In this document: positions 1 through 6,043 of the stretch, one piece after another
How the letters are laid out: each line of letters starts with the position of its first letter
Numbering within the stretch: the first letter of the stretch is position 1
Made by a program: the position numbers and the translations under genes
Origin: an uncultured Collinsella sp.
GTDB lineage: Bacteria; Actinomycetota; Coriobacteriia; Coriobacteriales; Coriobacteriaceae
Assembly: GCA_900543615.1 (NCBI GenBank)
Contig: UQSC01000027.1
Span: forward strand, 1 to 18,607
Reading direction: 5' to 3'
DNA length: 18,607 bases
The notes under the pieces: model-generated
Database searches by the model: none
What the model was told of the DNA's origin: nothing
What the model saw: the letters and a program-made list of their open reading frames with translations, nothing else

Positions 1-50
1 GATCTACACAAGGCTATTCGTCGGCAGCGTCAGATGTGTATAAGAGACAG
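1..50 (+). other. Illumina Nextera adapter remnant (artefact)
   Basis: This is sequencing adapter, not genome. Bases 1-9 match the end of the P5 flow-cell sequence, bases 10-17 (aaggctat) are an 8-nt index, bases 18-31 (tcgtcggcagcgtc) are the Nextera read-1 primer part, and bases 32-50 (agatgtgtataagagacag) are the 19-bp Tn5 mosaic end. Biological sequence starts at 51. Any reading frame that runs into this stretch, such as a minus-strand frame ending in the residues LSLIHI, is an artefact. Confidence 0.97.
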
Positions 51-58
51 AATAGCGA

Positions 59-964
59 CTACGCCGCAAGGGCCCGGTCCCGGAACTCCTCTGGCGTCAG
101 GCCCTTCAATCTTACCTGCCTGCGCCGCGTGTTCCAATGGGCTATGTACTCCTCCAGGTCGCGCTTGAAGTCCCCGAAGCTGCCCCACTCCCTGCCGCGG
201 TAGAACTCGTCCTTCACGTGGCCGAAGAGCTGCTCGGTGGCGGCGTTGTCGATGCAGTTCCCCTTGCGCGACATGCTCTGGGTGATGCCCGCCCCCTTCA
301 GCCTGGAGGCGTAGGACTCGTGCTGGTACTGCCAGCCCATGTCCGAGTGCATGGTCGGCGCCGCCCCGTCGGGCAGGGCCTCGAGGAGCCGGTCGAGCAT
401 CCTGTGCTGCTGGGCGAGGTCCGGCGAGGTCGATATGTCGCTCGCCACGATCTCCTTCGTGCAGAAGTCGAGCACCGGGGCCCAGTAGGCCTTGGCGCCG
501 GCCACCTTGAACTCGGTGACGTCGGTGCCGAGCTTCTGCCACGGCCCCTCGGCGCCGAAGTCCCTCGCGATGACGTTCTCGAACGTGCTCCCCACGAGCC
601 CCCTGTAGGAGCTGTACCGGCGGCGGGAGCCCCGGCGGCGTATCCCGCACCGGATGCCCATCTCGCGCATCATCTTGAGCACGGTCTTGTCGGCCACGAC
701 CGCGCCCAGCTCGGCGCGCAGGCACATGGCTATCTGCCGGTGCCCGCAGCCGTTGGCGGTGCGCGAGAATATCTCGGCCGCGGCGTCGCGCAGCTCGGGC
801 CTGGTCGGCCTCCGCGGGTGCGCCAGCGCGTAGTAGTAGGTCGACCTCCTGAGCCCCGAGCACTCCAGCAGGTGGCGCAGGGAGTGCCCCTCCGCGCGCA
901 GCGCCCTCACCGCCTCGGCCGCCGCCCTGGTCAGAGCCCGTCCCGCTCGACCAGGGCGCGCAAT
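59..964 (-). CDS. IS3-family OrfB, DDE transposase catalytic domain (made by -1 frameshift)
   Basis: This is the catalytic half of the transposase, with about 301 residues after the frameshift at 964-970. With OrfA residues 1-155 it gives an OrfAB protein of about 456 residues. The HTH_21-type region (residues RTANGCGHRQIAMCLRAELG) is followed by an rve/DDE core. The three acidic residues lie in GTDVTEFKV (first D), MHSDMGWQYQH (second D) and DNAATEQLFGHVKDEF (E in ATEQ). The SMSRKGNCIDNA block before the E is typical of IS3. No start codon with a ribosome binding site lies near the 5' end of this frame, so the protein is expected only as the fusion. The frame closes normally at 59-61, so the coding part is complete although the element is cut. 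Confidence 0.9.
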   Translation of the reverse strand: MARPGRAGRALTRAAAEAVRALRAEGHSLRHLLECSGLRRSTYYYALAHPRRPTRPELRDAAAEIFSRTANGCGHRQIAMCLRAELGAVVADKTVLKMMREMGIRCGIRRRGSRRRYSSYRGLVGSTFENVIARDFGAEGPWQKLGTDVTEFKVAGAKAYWAPVLDFCTKEIVASDISTSPDLAQQHRMLDRLLEALPDGAAPTMHSDMGWQYQHESYASRLKGAGITQSMSRKGNCIDNAATEQLFGHVKDEFYRGREWGSFGDFKRDLEEYIAHWNTRRRQVRLKGLTPEEFRDRALAA

Positions 965-970
965 TTTTTT
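923..970 (-). promoter_or_regulatory. Programmed -1 ribosomal frameshift signal between orfA and orfB
   Basis: On the minus strand the slippery heptamer A AAA AAA (964-970) is read in frame by orfA as Lys-Lys, and slipping back by one enters orfB. A GAGG motif lies 10 nt upstream and could act as an internal Shine-Dalgarno stimulator. Five nt downstream there is a strong stem: arms 949-958 and 923-932 pair perfectly over 10 bp. The stem is extended by 945-948 with 934-937 past a single bulged base (933). The orfA stop codon is inside this stem-loop. All three classical elements are present with normal spacing. Confidence 0.88.
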
Positions 971-1428
971 AGGAAGGCGACCTCGGCCTCGAGCCTGCGG
1001 CAGCGCTCCTCGAGCTCCTGCTCGCGGGTGCGGGCCCGGGGCTTCGACCTCGACCCCCTCGGCCTGCCCTTCGGGCGGGGCCGCAGCGCCTCGGCGCCGC
1101 CCTCGCGGTAGAGCCTGCACCAGCGCTCCAGCGGGGACTTCGACCTGATCCCGAACTCGGCCATGGCGTCGGCCTTCGCCATCCCGCCGTCGACCACGGC
1201 CGACGCCGCGGCGACCCTCTGCTCGAATGTGTAACTGGATTGTTTCCCGTCCATGGACAGCAGCGCCTCGCTTCCGAACGCCCGGTATACCCACTGCCAT
1301 TCTCTCACGGTCTCGCGGGGGACGGATAGGGCCTCGGCCGCCGGCTTGCAGCCGACGCCGGCGTCGAAGAGCTCGACGGCCCGCCTCCTGGACTCCAGGT
1401 CGTGCTTCACCCTGAGGTCTATACTCAT
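931..1428 (-). CDS. IS3-family OrfA, helix-turn-helix DNA-binding part of the transposase
   Basis: This 165-residue protein is the N-terminal, DNA-binding half of the transposase. Two helix-turn-helix segments are visible, about residues 12-45 (ending VREWQWVYRAFG) and about 65-110 (ending LERWCRLYREGG), as in IS150-type OrfA. A basic stretch (RPRPKGRPRGSRSKPRAR) follows, then a short leucine/glutamate heptad region (EQELEERCRRLEAEVAFLKK) that looks like the usual IS3 leucine zipper. The ATG at 1428 has a good Shine-Dalgarno sequence (GGGAGG, 6 nt away), but that sequence sits in the 3' arm of a hairpin. The stop is in the loop of the frameshift-stimulating stem. In this family OrfA alone usually acts as a repressor and the OrfAB fusion is the transposase. 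Confidence 0.9.
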   Translation of the reverse strand: MSIDLRVKHDLESRRRAVELFDAGVGCKPAAEALSVPRETVREWQWVYRAFGSEALLSMDGKQSSYTFEQRVAAASAVVDGGMAKADAMAEFGIRSKSPLERWCRLYREGGAEALRPRPKGRPRGSRSKPRARTREQELEERCRRLEAEVAFLKKLRALVERDGL

Positions 1429-1434
1429 GGAAAA

Positions 1435-1474
1435 CCTCCCATTTCCCGATGTCCAAGAAATGGGAGGCAGTTCA
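1435..1474 (-). promoter_or_regulatory. IS terminal repeat with hairpin that covers the orfA ribosome binding site
   Basis: Bases 1435-1445 and 1457-1467 are perfect 11-bp inverted arms (cctcccatttc / gaaatgggagg) around an 11-nt loop. On the minus strand the 3' arm ends in GGGAGG, the Shine-Dalgarno sequence of orfA. A transcript that enters the element from outside contains both arms and would hide the site. A transcript starting inside the terminal repeat would not. This is the known logic by which IS10 and IS50 avoid activation by outside promoters; its use here is inference. Confidence 0.75.
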
Positions 1475-1490
1475 TCTTCTGGCGAAAACT

Positions 1491-1609
1491 AAGTGAGTAG
1501 ACTTTTTGCGAAAGGCCAAGCACGCCCCAAAACGCCACAGCTCTGGCCTGCGGTTTTATTGAGCTTGTACCGCGATGTGCTCGGCAGGTTCCAAAAAGCC
1601 TACTCACTT
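1491..1609 (+). repeat. 119-bp repeat with 17-bp terminal inverted repeats, copy 1
   Basis: The element begins AAGTGAGTAGACTTTTT and ends with the inverse (AAAAAGCCTACTCACTT), with one unpaired position. An inner pair, GCCAAGCAC (1515-1523) with GTGCTCGGC (1577-1585), can form a second stem with one mismatch. Copy 2 lies at 6284-6402 in the same orientation. By hand alignment the copies align without gaps and differ at about 18 of 119 positions. Weaker similarity continues upstream to 1475, exactly the IS boundary, and downstream into a hairpin (1643-1670). The element has no coding capacity. It may be a MITE-like element or a structured RNA/terminator module. Confidence 0.85.
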
Positions 1610-1642
1610 GCATTTGGGGCGCGCCGGATAGGTGAAAATACC

Positions 1643-1670
1643 ACCGCAGAAGAGGTACTTCTTTCGCGGT
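1643..1670 (-). terminator. Imperfect rho-independent terminator after the cargo operon
   Basis: On the minus strand an ACCGC...GCGGT stem with an inner A/G-rich part encloses a short loop, followed by GGTATTTTC. It is downstream of the secreted-protein gene, so it could end the cargo operon transcript. It occupies the same place relative to repeat copy 1 as the much better hairpin at 6431-6467 does to copy 2, and looks like a decayed version of it. Confidence 0.45.
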
Positions 1671-1705
1671 CTTTCGCGGCATCCTTTGCTACCACGGTTT
1701 CAATC

Positions 1706-1842
1706 GTCTCAATCTGTAACATGTAGAGGTAAAATCGCCGTTTTGCTGTTACAGATCAAGACGATCAACATAGTGCGAGTTGAATAGTCTCAATCTGAAA
1801 CAGATGGAAACGTTATTACCAGCCAAGTGTTACAGATTGAGA
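1706..1842. repeat. Four 15-16-bp repeats in alternating orientation at 41/40/41-bp spacing
   Basis: The repeats are A at 1706-1721 (+, GTCTCAATCTGTAACA), B at 1747-1762 (-), C at 1787-1802 (+, one base different: CTGAAACA) and D at 1828-1842 (-). On its own strand B reads GTCTTGATCTGTAACA. Similarity extends a few bases outward (GTTGAT/TTCAAT before the core in A, B and C). Start-to-start distances are 41, 40 and 41 bp, close to four helical turns, so all four would present the same face of DNA. A pairs with B and C with D as inverted repeats around about 25 bp. The array lies downstream of the cargo operon's last gene. No cas gene is present and nothing indicates CRISPR. A multimeric DNA-binding protein is the simplest guess. 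Confidence 0.8.
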
Positions 1843-1914
1843 TAAACGCAGGAGCGGCAGCGTTAGATCAATCCTCCGCAAAGTAATTCGGAGAGAATCT
1901 GGTCCTAGGGTTAT

Positions 1915-2268
1915 CTACCAGGTACGATATGTGCACTTATATTTCGTCTCAAACCCAGGCATTCCGTTCCCGCGTGGGCTTAACGCTGCACCTGTATAGA
2001 GGATCGTTTGCCCCGTACGAGAATAAGAGGTTTTGAAAGACAACCTCTTGTATGTCTGGTCGAAGCAATCAACATTCTCGCTCGGGTAGCTCGCGGTGGA
2101 GAACGATTTGTAGGTGTCCAAGACATCCGCCGTCACAAGACGACAAGGTGCAACAGAACCCGTATCTGGCTGCGCCGTCGCATAATTGGGAATTGCGCCC
2201 ATCGACAGTGCAAGCATAAAACATGCGGCCAATGCCTTCGCCAAGTTCTTCGATATATGTCGTTTCAT
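1915..2268 (-). CDS. Small secreted three-cysteine protein, family unknown
   Basis: This 117-residue protein has a clear Sec signal peptide: KRHISKNLAK basic start, hydrophobic core ALAACFMLALSMGAIP, and a likely cut after ATA at residue 32. The mature part is about 85 residues, with cysteines at 42, 68 and 112, many Ser/Thr/Tyr residues, and the C-terminal residues KYKCTYRTW. I do not recognise the family. The start ATG at 2268 has a good ribosome binding site (GAGAGG) and follows the transporter stop by 15 bp, so the two are cotranscribed. A small exported protein after an ABC-2 type transporter recalls bacteriocin loci. The aromatic, Trp-ending tail is loosely like lactococcin-972-type peptides, but I see no convincing match. 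It could also be a sensor ligand or envelope protein. Confidence 0.75.
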   Translation of the reverse strand: MKRHISKNLAKALAACFMLALSMGAIPNYATAQPDTGSVAPCRLVTADVLDTYKSFSTASYPSENVDCFDQTYKRLSFKTSYSRTGQTILYTGAALSPRGNGMPGFETKYKCTYRTW

Positions 2269-2283
2269 GGTTATCTTCCTCTC

Positions 2284-4185
2284 CTAGTTTTTGCTGTCGT
2301 TCGTCTTGAATAGCTGCGCGTACACATTACCGATCCATTTCGAATCACCTCCCATTTCTCGAGTAACGAAGTGCGAATCATCTCGTGTGAGCAAGACGGA
2401 GCCATCGCAGAGCGATTCGAGATTCCCGATAAGATGGGAAGAGATAATGACATGCGCTCCCCTACCTGCTTCATCTCTAAGAGCATTCGAAACGATTGCG
2501 ACATGTCCCACATCAAGCGCATTCATGGGCTCATCCAAAAGGACGACTTCGCAATAGGACATATACGCCATCGCCACATTGAGTAATTGTCTATTTCCAT
2601 CAGACAGCCTAGATACGGGCGTATTCTTCAACCCAGTCAAGTCAAAGCGATCAAGCACTTGGTCCAAAGTGCGAGGTGAATGCCAAATTCGCCTGCATCG
2701 GTCGAGATGGAAAGCGACTGTCATGTATGGAATCAATAGAGACGGCCCATTCGGAACCAAGAAGAATTCCTTTCTCATTTCCTCACAGTCGACACATGCT
2801 TTTGCATGAAAACAAAGAGAACCTGACACGCGCACTGATGGCCCAGCGTCTCCCCAAAGAGCATTAAGTAACGTAGTCTTGCCATATCCATTTGGCGCGA
2901 CAAGACCCCATATCTGGCCAGCGGGCATATCAAACTGCAATCCCTTTGCCAGCTGGTTTTTTTCAACCGTCAACACATCCAGCGACAGAGAGAGCAAGCT
3001 TTTCTCGCCCAAACTATCCGGACTAATATGGTTCCAGGCCCAGCGATTCTTGCTTTTTAGACGCGAAAACGAGATGATTCCCAACGCACAGACAACAAGC
3101 GTGCCCATTACGGCAAAGAAACAGTGCAGCGCACTGGCTTCAGGAACGAGTGATACCTCAGCTCCATTGGCGTAAGAAGCGCCGCCGAGTGCAAGCGAAG
3201 AGACAGAATAGCTCGGCACCATATACGGCAGCAACGCATGCCATGGAGCATCTTTGCTCGCATAAAACGGAAGCTGGCTTATGCCCCCCACAAGAGCGAC
3301 CACCATGGACGAAATGGCCCTGTTTCTGCTTCCGGCGTACACGCACACGCCCAAACAAGCAAACATCATAGACAACGCAGCCTCAAAGACAGCAAATAGC
3401 CCAAGCTGAACTAACACAGTTCTTTCGACCACGTCACCATACTGAATGAATACGACTGGGTACTCCGTCTGACCGGCACCGTTAAGCACCGTTGCCAATA
3501 CAAAACAGGGAGCCAACGCCAGAACCAAAACCGTCATCGATGCAATGCCAGAGACGAGAACGCGGCATGCATTCATCTCTAACTTTGACAACAAAGCCCG
3601 ATCGTAGAACCGCTTTCCATCCCCCTCAAGCGACATATAGAGGACGAGAACCGGAACTAAAAGCCACGCTATTGCAGGAACAGCGCCGCAATAATATGCA
3701 AGAAGAATCATCCCAGGCATTTTTGTTGTTGAGCCGTACGATTCCGGATGGGGCAGCATTGCTATGGCTCGGGGAAGACGCTCTTGGGCCTCAAGAGATA
3801 GCTCCGAATCAACGCCATTCAAATAACCGAGTCGGTATTCCTTGAGCAATAGATTGTCGTAATCGGCAATCGCATCGTAATACCCTCTGGAATCTGCCTT
3901 GTTTTCAAGCGCTCGATCAAGACACGCCCTTTCGTCGGCAATGATGCTGTTGAGCTCCTGTGGGGCGGTGTCATAAACGCCGCCAGAGACTTGAGAGGCC
4001 AACAATGCCCTCTGCTCCTCGATGGAACCTCTGCCATATAGATAATCTGCCCCCGTTGGAACGGATAGAAAAACCGGGATGCAGAATACGAGCGCGAGCA
4101 GCGCCGTCAACAACATAATTCCCCGGTTGCGCGCAAGAACTTCTAAATTAAGCCGTACATATGTGAGGCAATCACAAACCTTCAC
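2284..4185 (-). CDS. ABC-2 type transporter with permease and ATPase fused in one chain
   Basis: This protein of about 633 residues has an ABC-2-like permease half: TM1 about 22-42, a large outside loop 43-154, then TM segments about 156-185, 207-236, 257-284, 289-307 and 353-373. An ATPase half follows from about residue 400. Walker A is APNGYGKTT (430-438), whose first glycine is replaced by alanine. The signature is LSDGNRQ (527-533), Walker B is EVVLLDEP (546-553), the D-loop NALD follows, and the H-loop histidine is near 584 (SSH). The GTG at 4185 is chosen because GGAGG lies 8 nt upstream; a GTG at 4212 lacks such a site. The substrate is unknown. It may export, or give immunity to, the secreted product encoded 15 bp downstream. 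Bacterial ABC-2 exporters usually keep the two parts as separate proteins, so the permease-first fusion is unusual. Confidence 0.85.
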   Translation of the reverse strand: MKVCDCLTYVRLNLEVLARNRGIMLLTALLALVFCIPVFLSVPTGADYLYGRGSIEEQRALLASQVSGGVYDTAPQELNSIIADERACLDRALENKADSRGYYDAIADYDNLLLKEYRLGYLNGVDSELSLEAQERLPRAIAMLPHPESYGSTTKMPGMILLAYYCGAVPAIAWLLVPVLVLYMSLEGDGKRFYDRALLSKLEMNACRVLVSGIASMTVLVLALAPCFVLATVLNGAGQTEYPVVFIQYGDVVERTVLVQLGLFAVFEAALSMMFACLGVCVYAGSRNRAISSMVVALVGGISQLPFYASKDAPWHALLPYMVPSYSVSSLALGGASYANGAEVSLVPEASALHCFFAVMGTLVVCALGIISFSRLKSKNRWAWNHISPDSLGEKSLLSLSLDVLTVEKNQLAKGLQFDMPAGQIWGLVAPNGYGKTTLLNALWGDAGPSVRVSGSLCFHAKACVDCEEMRKEFFLVPNGPSLLIPYMTVAFHLDRCRRIWHSPRTLDQVLDRFDLTGLKNTPVSRLSDGNRQLLNVAMAYMSYCEVVLLDEPMNALDVGHVAIVSNALRDEAGRGAHVIISSHLIGNLESLCDGSVLLTRDDSHFVTREMGGDSKWIGNVYAQLFKTNDSKN

Positions 4186-4262
4186 AGCAAGCACCTCCGG
4201 TTCGCAACACACGGATCGTCGGACCCGTTGTCCGGAAGTATCGCCTTCATCGTCTGAACTGT

Positions 4263-4305
4263 CTGTAGACGTGCGGGATGGACTTATGATCTTGTTTGTC
4301 TACAG
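4263..4305. promoter_or_regulatory. 8-bp inverted repeat in the gap between regulator and transporter genes
   Basis: CTGTAGAC (4263-4270) and GTCTACAG (4298-4305) are perfect inverted arms with 27 bp between them, in the 124-bp gap (4186-4309) between the regulator stop and the transporter start. The site could be an operator for the transporter operon or a weak attenuator. No T-run follows. I see no convincing -35/-10 pair. Confidence 0.3.
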
Positions 4306-4309
4306 GCTT

Positions 4310-6043
4310 CTACCTGCCATTTTCTACAACATCAGCTATAAGACAAAATACTTTATCTCTAAGTTCACGCTCCGAGTGAACTCCAAGCAAGGCATAGCTC
4401 TTGCTCTTGGCCTCTTTGACGGTTCCCCGAGCAACATTAAGATGCGCGCAAATCTCGGTGGTTCTATTGCCATCAAAAACGCATGCCATGATGTCGGCAT
4501 AAAGCGGCGTGAAGCCAAGCCTCAAGAAAGCCTCACGCACGGCATCGCGTCGATCACCCGCCCGAGCTGCATCTTTCAAACGCAAGGATAGCAGCGAATA
4601 AGTCAGAAGGATAAGTACGACAAGGAACGCGATCACGCGTAAAGCAGGCAAAAGGACGCCAACGGACTCACCGCTCCCAACGGACTCAAAGAAAATGTAC
4701 AGTCGACTCACTGCATCGTGAGCCCAGAACGCTATTCCGGCACCCGCGGATACCGAAGAAAGACTCAGTTCAGGTGAGCAACATAAATGCATTTCTGTCA
4801 TCCGCCGTATAACAGCATAGCAACACAGGGCCAAAAGCACTGTGGCTATCGATAGGATTATCACATCATGCTCAAAGCTGAAGCATACGAGGATTTCCTC
4901 GATGCCCATTCCAGACGCATACATAAACAGGAAGCAGGCGAAGACTATCCTGCAGTTCCGATTGGACGATGAGAGCCTCAGTGATTCTGAACGGTGATCA
5001 TGGTCATTTGTTGCGTCGAAATGCCACGTATCCTTTGACGAAAGAAGTTCAGCCGTCGCCTCCGAAATGCTTTTATATCCGGTTTTAGTCAAGGCCCGCG
5101 ACAAATAGGTACGGGCGGTAGACGGGGAAATATCCAAGGCAGAAGCAATCTCCTCGTACGTTTTTCCCTCTATCCTCATAGAGAAAACCGCGGACTCCCT
5201 TTGAGAAAAACCCAAAGTCGCAGGGATATCGGCAACTGCAGAGCGTTTTCCTCCTAATTTGGCATCCGCAGAAAAAGCGCTCGTTAAGTCGGGTAACGAT
5301 CGCATTATGGCGCTGACAAGGATGCTGCCCAAGACAGTCACCAGAAGCAGTGCGATCTCTTGACGCCCACCAAAGCTCAGGAGCACAGCTCCGATGTTTA
5401 TATTGCGCGAAAACAAACAATCCAAATCAAGAGCAACGGCAGCATTACCAAACGCAAGAGGTTCGACGAGCGAGGCAGCAACCCCCATCTCGGCGTTAAC
5501 GGAAAGGATAGAACCGATGGACTCCATCAACGAGGCGAGAAGAAACTGAAGGCCAACAAGCAAAGCAATCAAGAGTACAACGGGGCTGTAAAGGGCGAGC
5601 TCAGGATACCCATGGAGAACAGGGCCATCGGCTACATGTTTCCCCGTTGATCCCGCACGCATGTTTGTGAATTCACCGCCAAGCGCCCAAGAACAGCAAG
5701 CGACAAGCAAGGGGGCTAGCAACAACAAAATGAACGCGAGCGCCGAAACCACACCATGAAATTGATGAAACACATTAAGAGATACCGTGAACATCGCGAG
5801 AAGTGCAATATCTACGAGCATAAGTCCAAAAAGCCGTTTGGAAATACCCGGTCTCACGGGGCGAGAGATGAGACCCACACAGAAGCCCGAAAGCAGATGC
5901 AGACCGATAAGAACGGTGCCAGAAAGGCCCGCATAAATACTTGGCGCCATACAATACAGACCAGCCGCCCCTATAAACAACATAATTGAATGCCAGAGGA
6001 ACGAGCGCTTTACGTTTTGTAGATCAGCCGCCTCGATTGCCAT
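4310..6043 (-). CDS. Membrane-bound LuxR-family regulator with two helix-turn-helix domains
   Basis: This protein of about 577 residues has two halves. The N-terminal half has about six or seven membrane segments (roughly 17-35, 42-60, 71-90, 98-120, 153-172, 215-247). It is followed by a LuxR/GerE-type helix-turn-helix at about 277-335 (FSQRESAVFSMRIEGKTYEE, then IASALDISPSTARTYLSRAL). The second half has membrane segments at about 364-382, 391-413 and 466-487. It ends in a divergent second helix-turn-helix (about 507-572; TTEICAHLNVARGTVKEAKS). The ATG at 6043 is preferred because AGGAG lies 10 nt upstream; the ATG at 6067 has no such site. Membrane LuxR proteins are common in Coriobacteriia, usually with one C-terminal helix-turn-helix. 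As first gene of the cluster it probably controls the transporter and secreted protein downstream. Its signal is unknown. Confidence 0.82.
   Translation of the reverse strand: MAIEAADLQNVKRSFLWHSIMLFIGAAGLYCMAPSIYAGLSGTVLIGLHLLSGFCVGLISRPVRPGISKRLFGLMLVDIALLAMFTVSLNVFHQFHGVVSALAFILLLLAPLLVACCSWALGGEFTNMRAGSTGKHVADGPVLHGYPELALYSPVVLLIALLVGLQFLLASLMESIGSILSVNAEMGVAASLVEPLAFGNAAVALDLDCLFSRNINIGAVLLSFGGRQEIALLLVTVLGSILVSAIMRSLPDLTSAFSADAKLGGKRSAVADIPATLGFSQRESAVFSMRIEGKTYEEIASALDISPSTARTYLSRALTKTGYKSISEATAELLSSKDTWHFDATNDHDHRSESLRLSSSNRNCRIVFACFLFMYASGMGIEEILVCFSFEHDVIILSIATVLLALCCYAVIRRMTEMHLCCSPELSLSSVSAGAGIAFWAHDAVSRLYIFFESVGSGESVGVLLPALRVIAFLVVLILLTYSLLSLRLKDAARAGDRRDAVREAFLRLGFTPLYADIMACVFDGNRTTEICAHLNVARGTVKEAKSKSYALLGVHSERELRDKVFCLIADVVENGR

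Larger units (their letters stand above)
51..1474 (-). mobile_element. IS3-family insertion sequence, IS150-like, 3' end missing
   Basis: The element carries orfA (931-1428) and orfB (59 to about 964) in the usual IS3 arrangement, with a -1 frameshift between them. Its 5' end is placed at 1474: read on the minus strand it starts TGAACTGCCTCCCATTTC, followed by TTGGAC, which resembles my recollection of the IS150 end (TG-ACTGC--CCATTT--TTGGAC). The opposite inverted repeat should lie just beyond the orfB stop at 59-61. Only 8 bp remain before the adapter, so that end and one target duplication are missing. The reading frames are intact, so the copy may be active. The contig probably stops here because the element occurs in several copies. 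The base composition is more GC-rich than the neighbouring cargo. Confidence 0.9.

Noticed and set aside
30..863. 277-residue minus-strand frame
   Set aside because: It overlaps orfB in another frame and its last residues are encoded by the sequencing adapter.
59..1456. A single 465-residue minus-strand frame as the whole transposase
   Set aside because: Its first third is the wrong frame of orfA. The real product needs the -1 shift at 964-970.
1425..1682. Small protein encoded across repeat copy 1 (and its twin at 6137-6331)
   Set aside because: The similar residues come from the shared 119-bp repeat. There is no ribosome site, and the frame is not kept outside the repeat.
1706..1842. CRISPR array
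   Set aside because: The repeats alternate in orientation, are short, number only four, and no cas gene is present.
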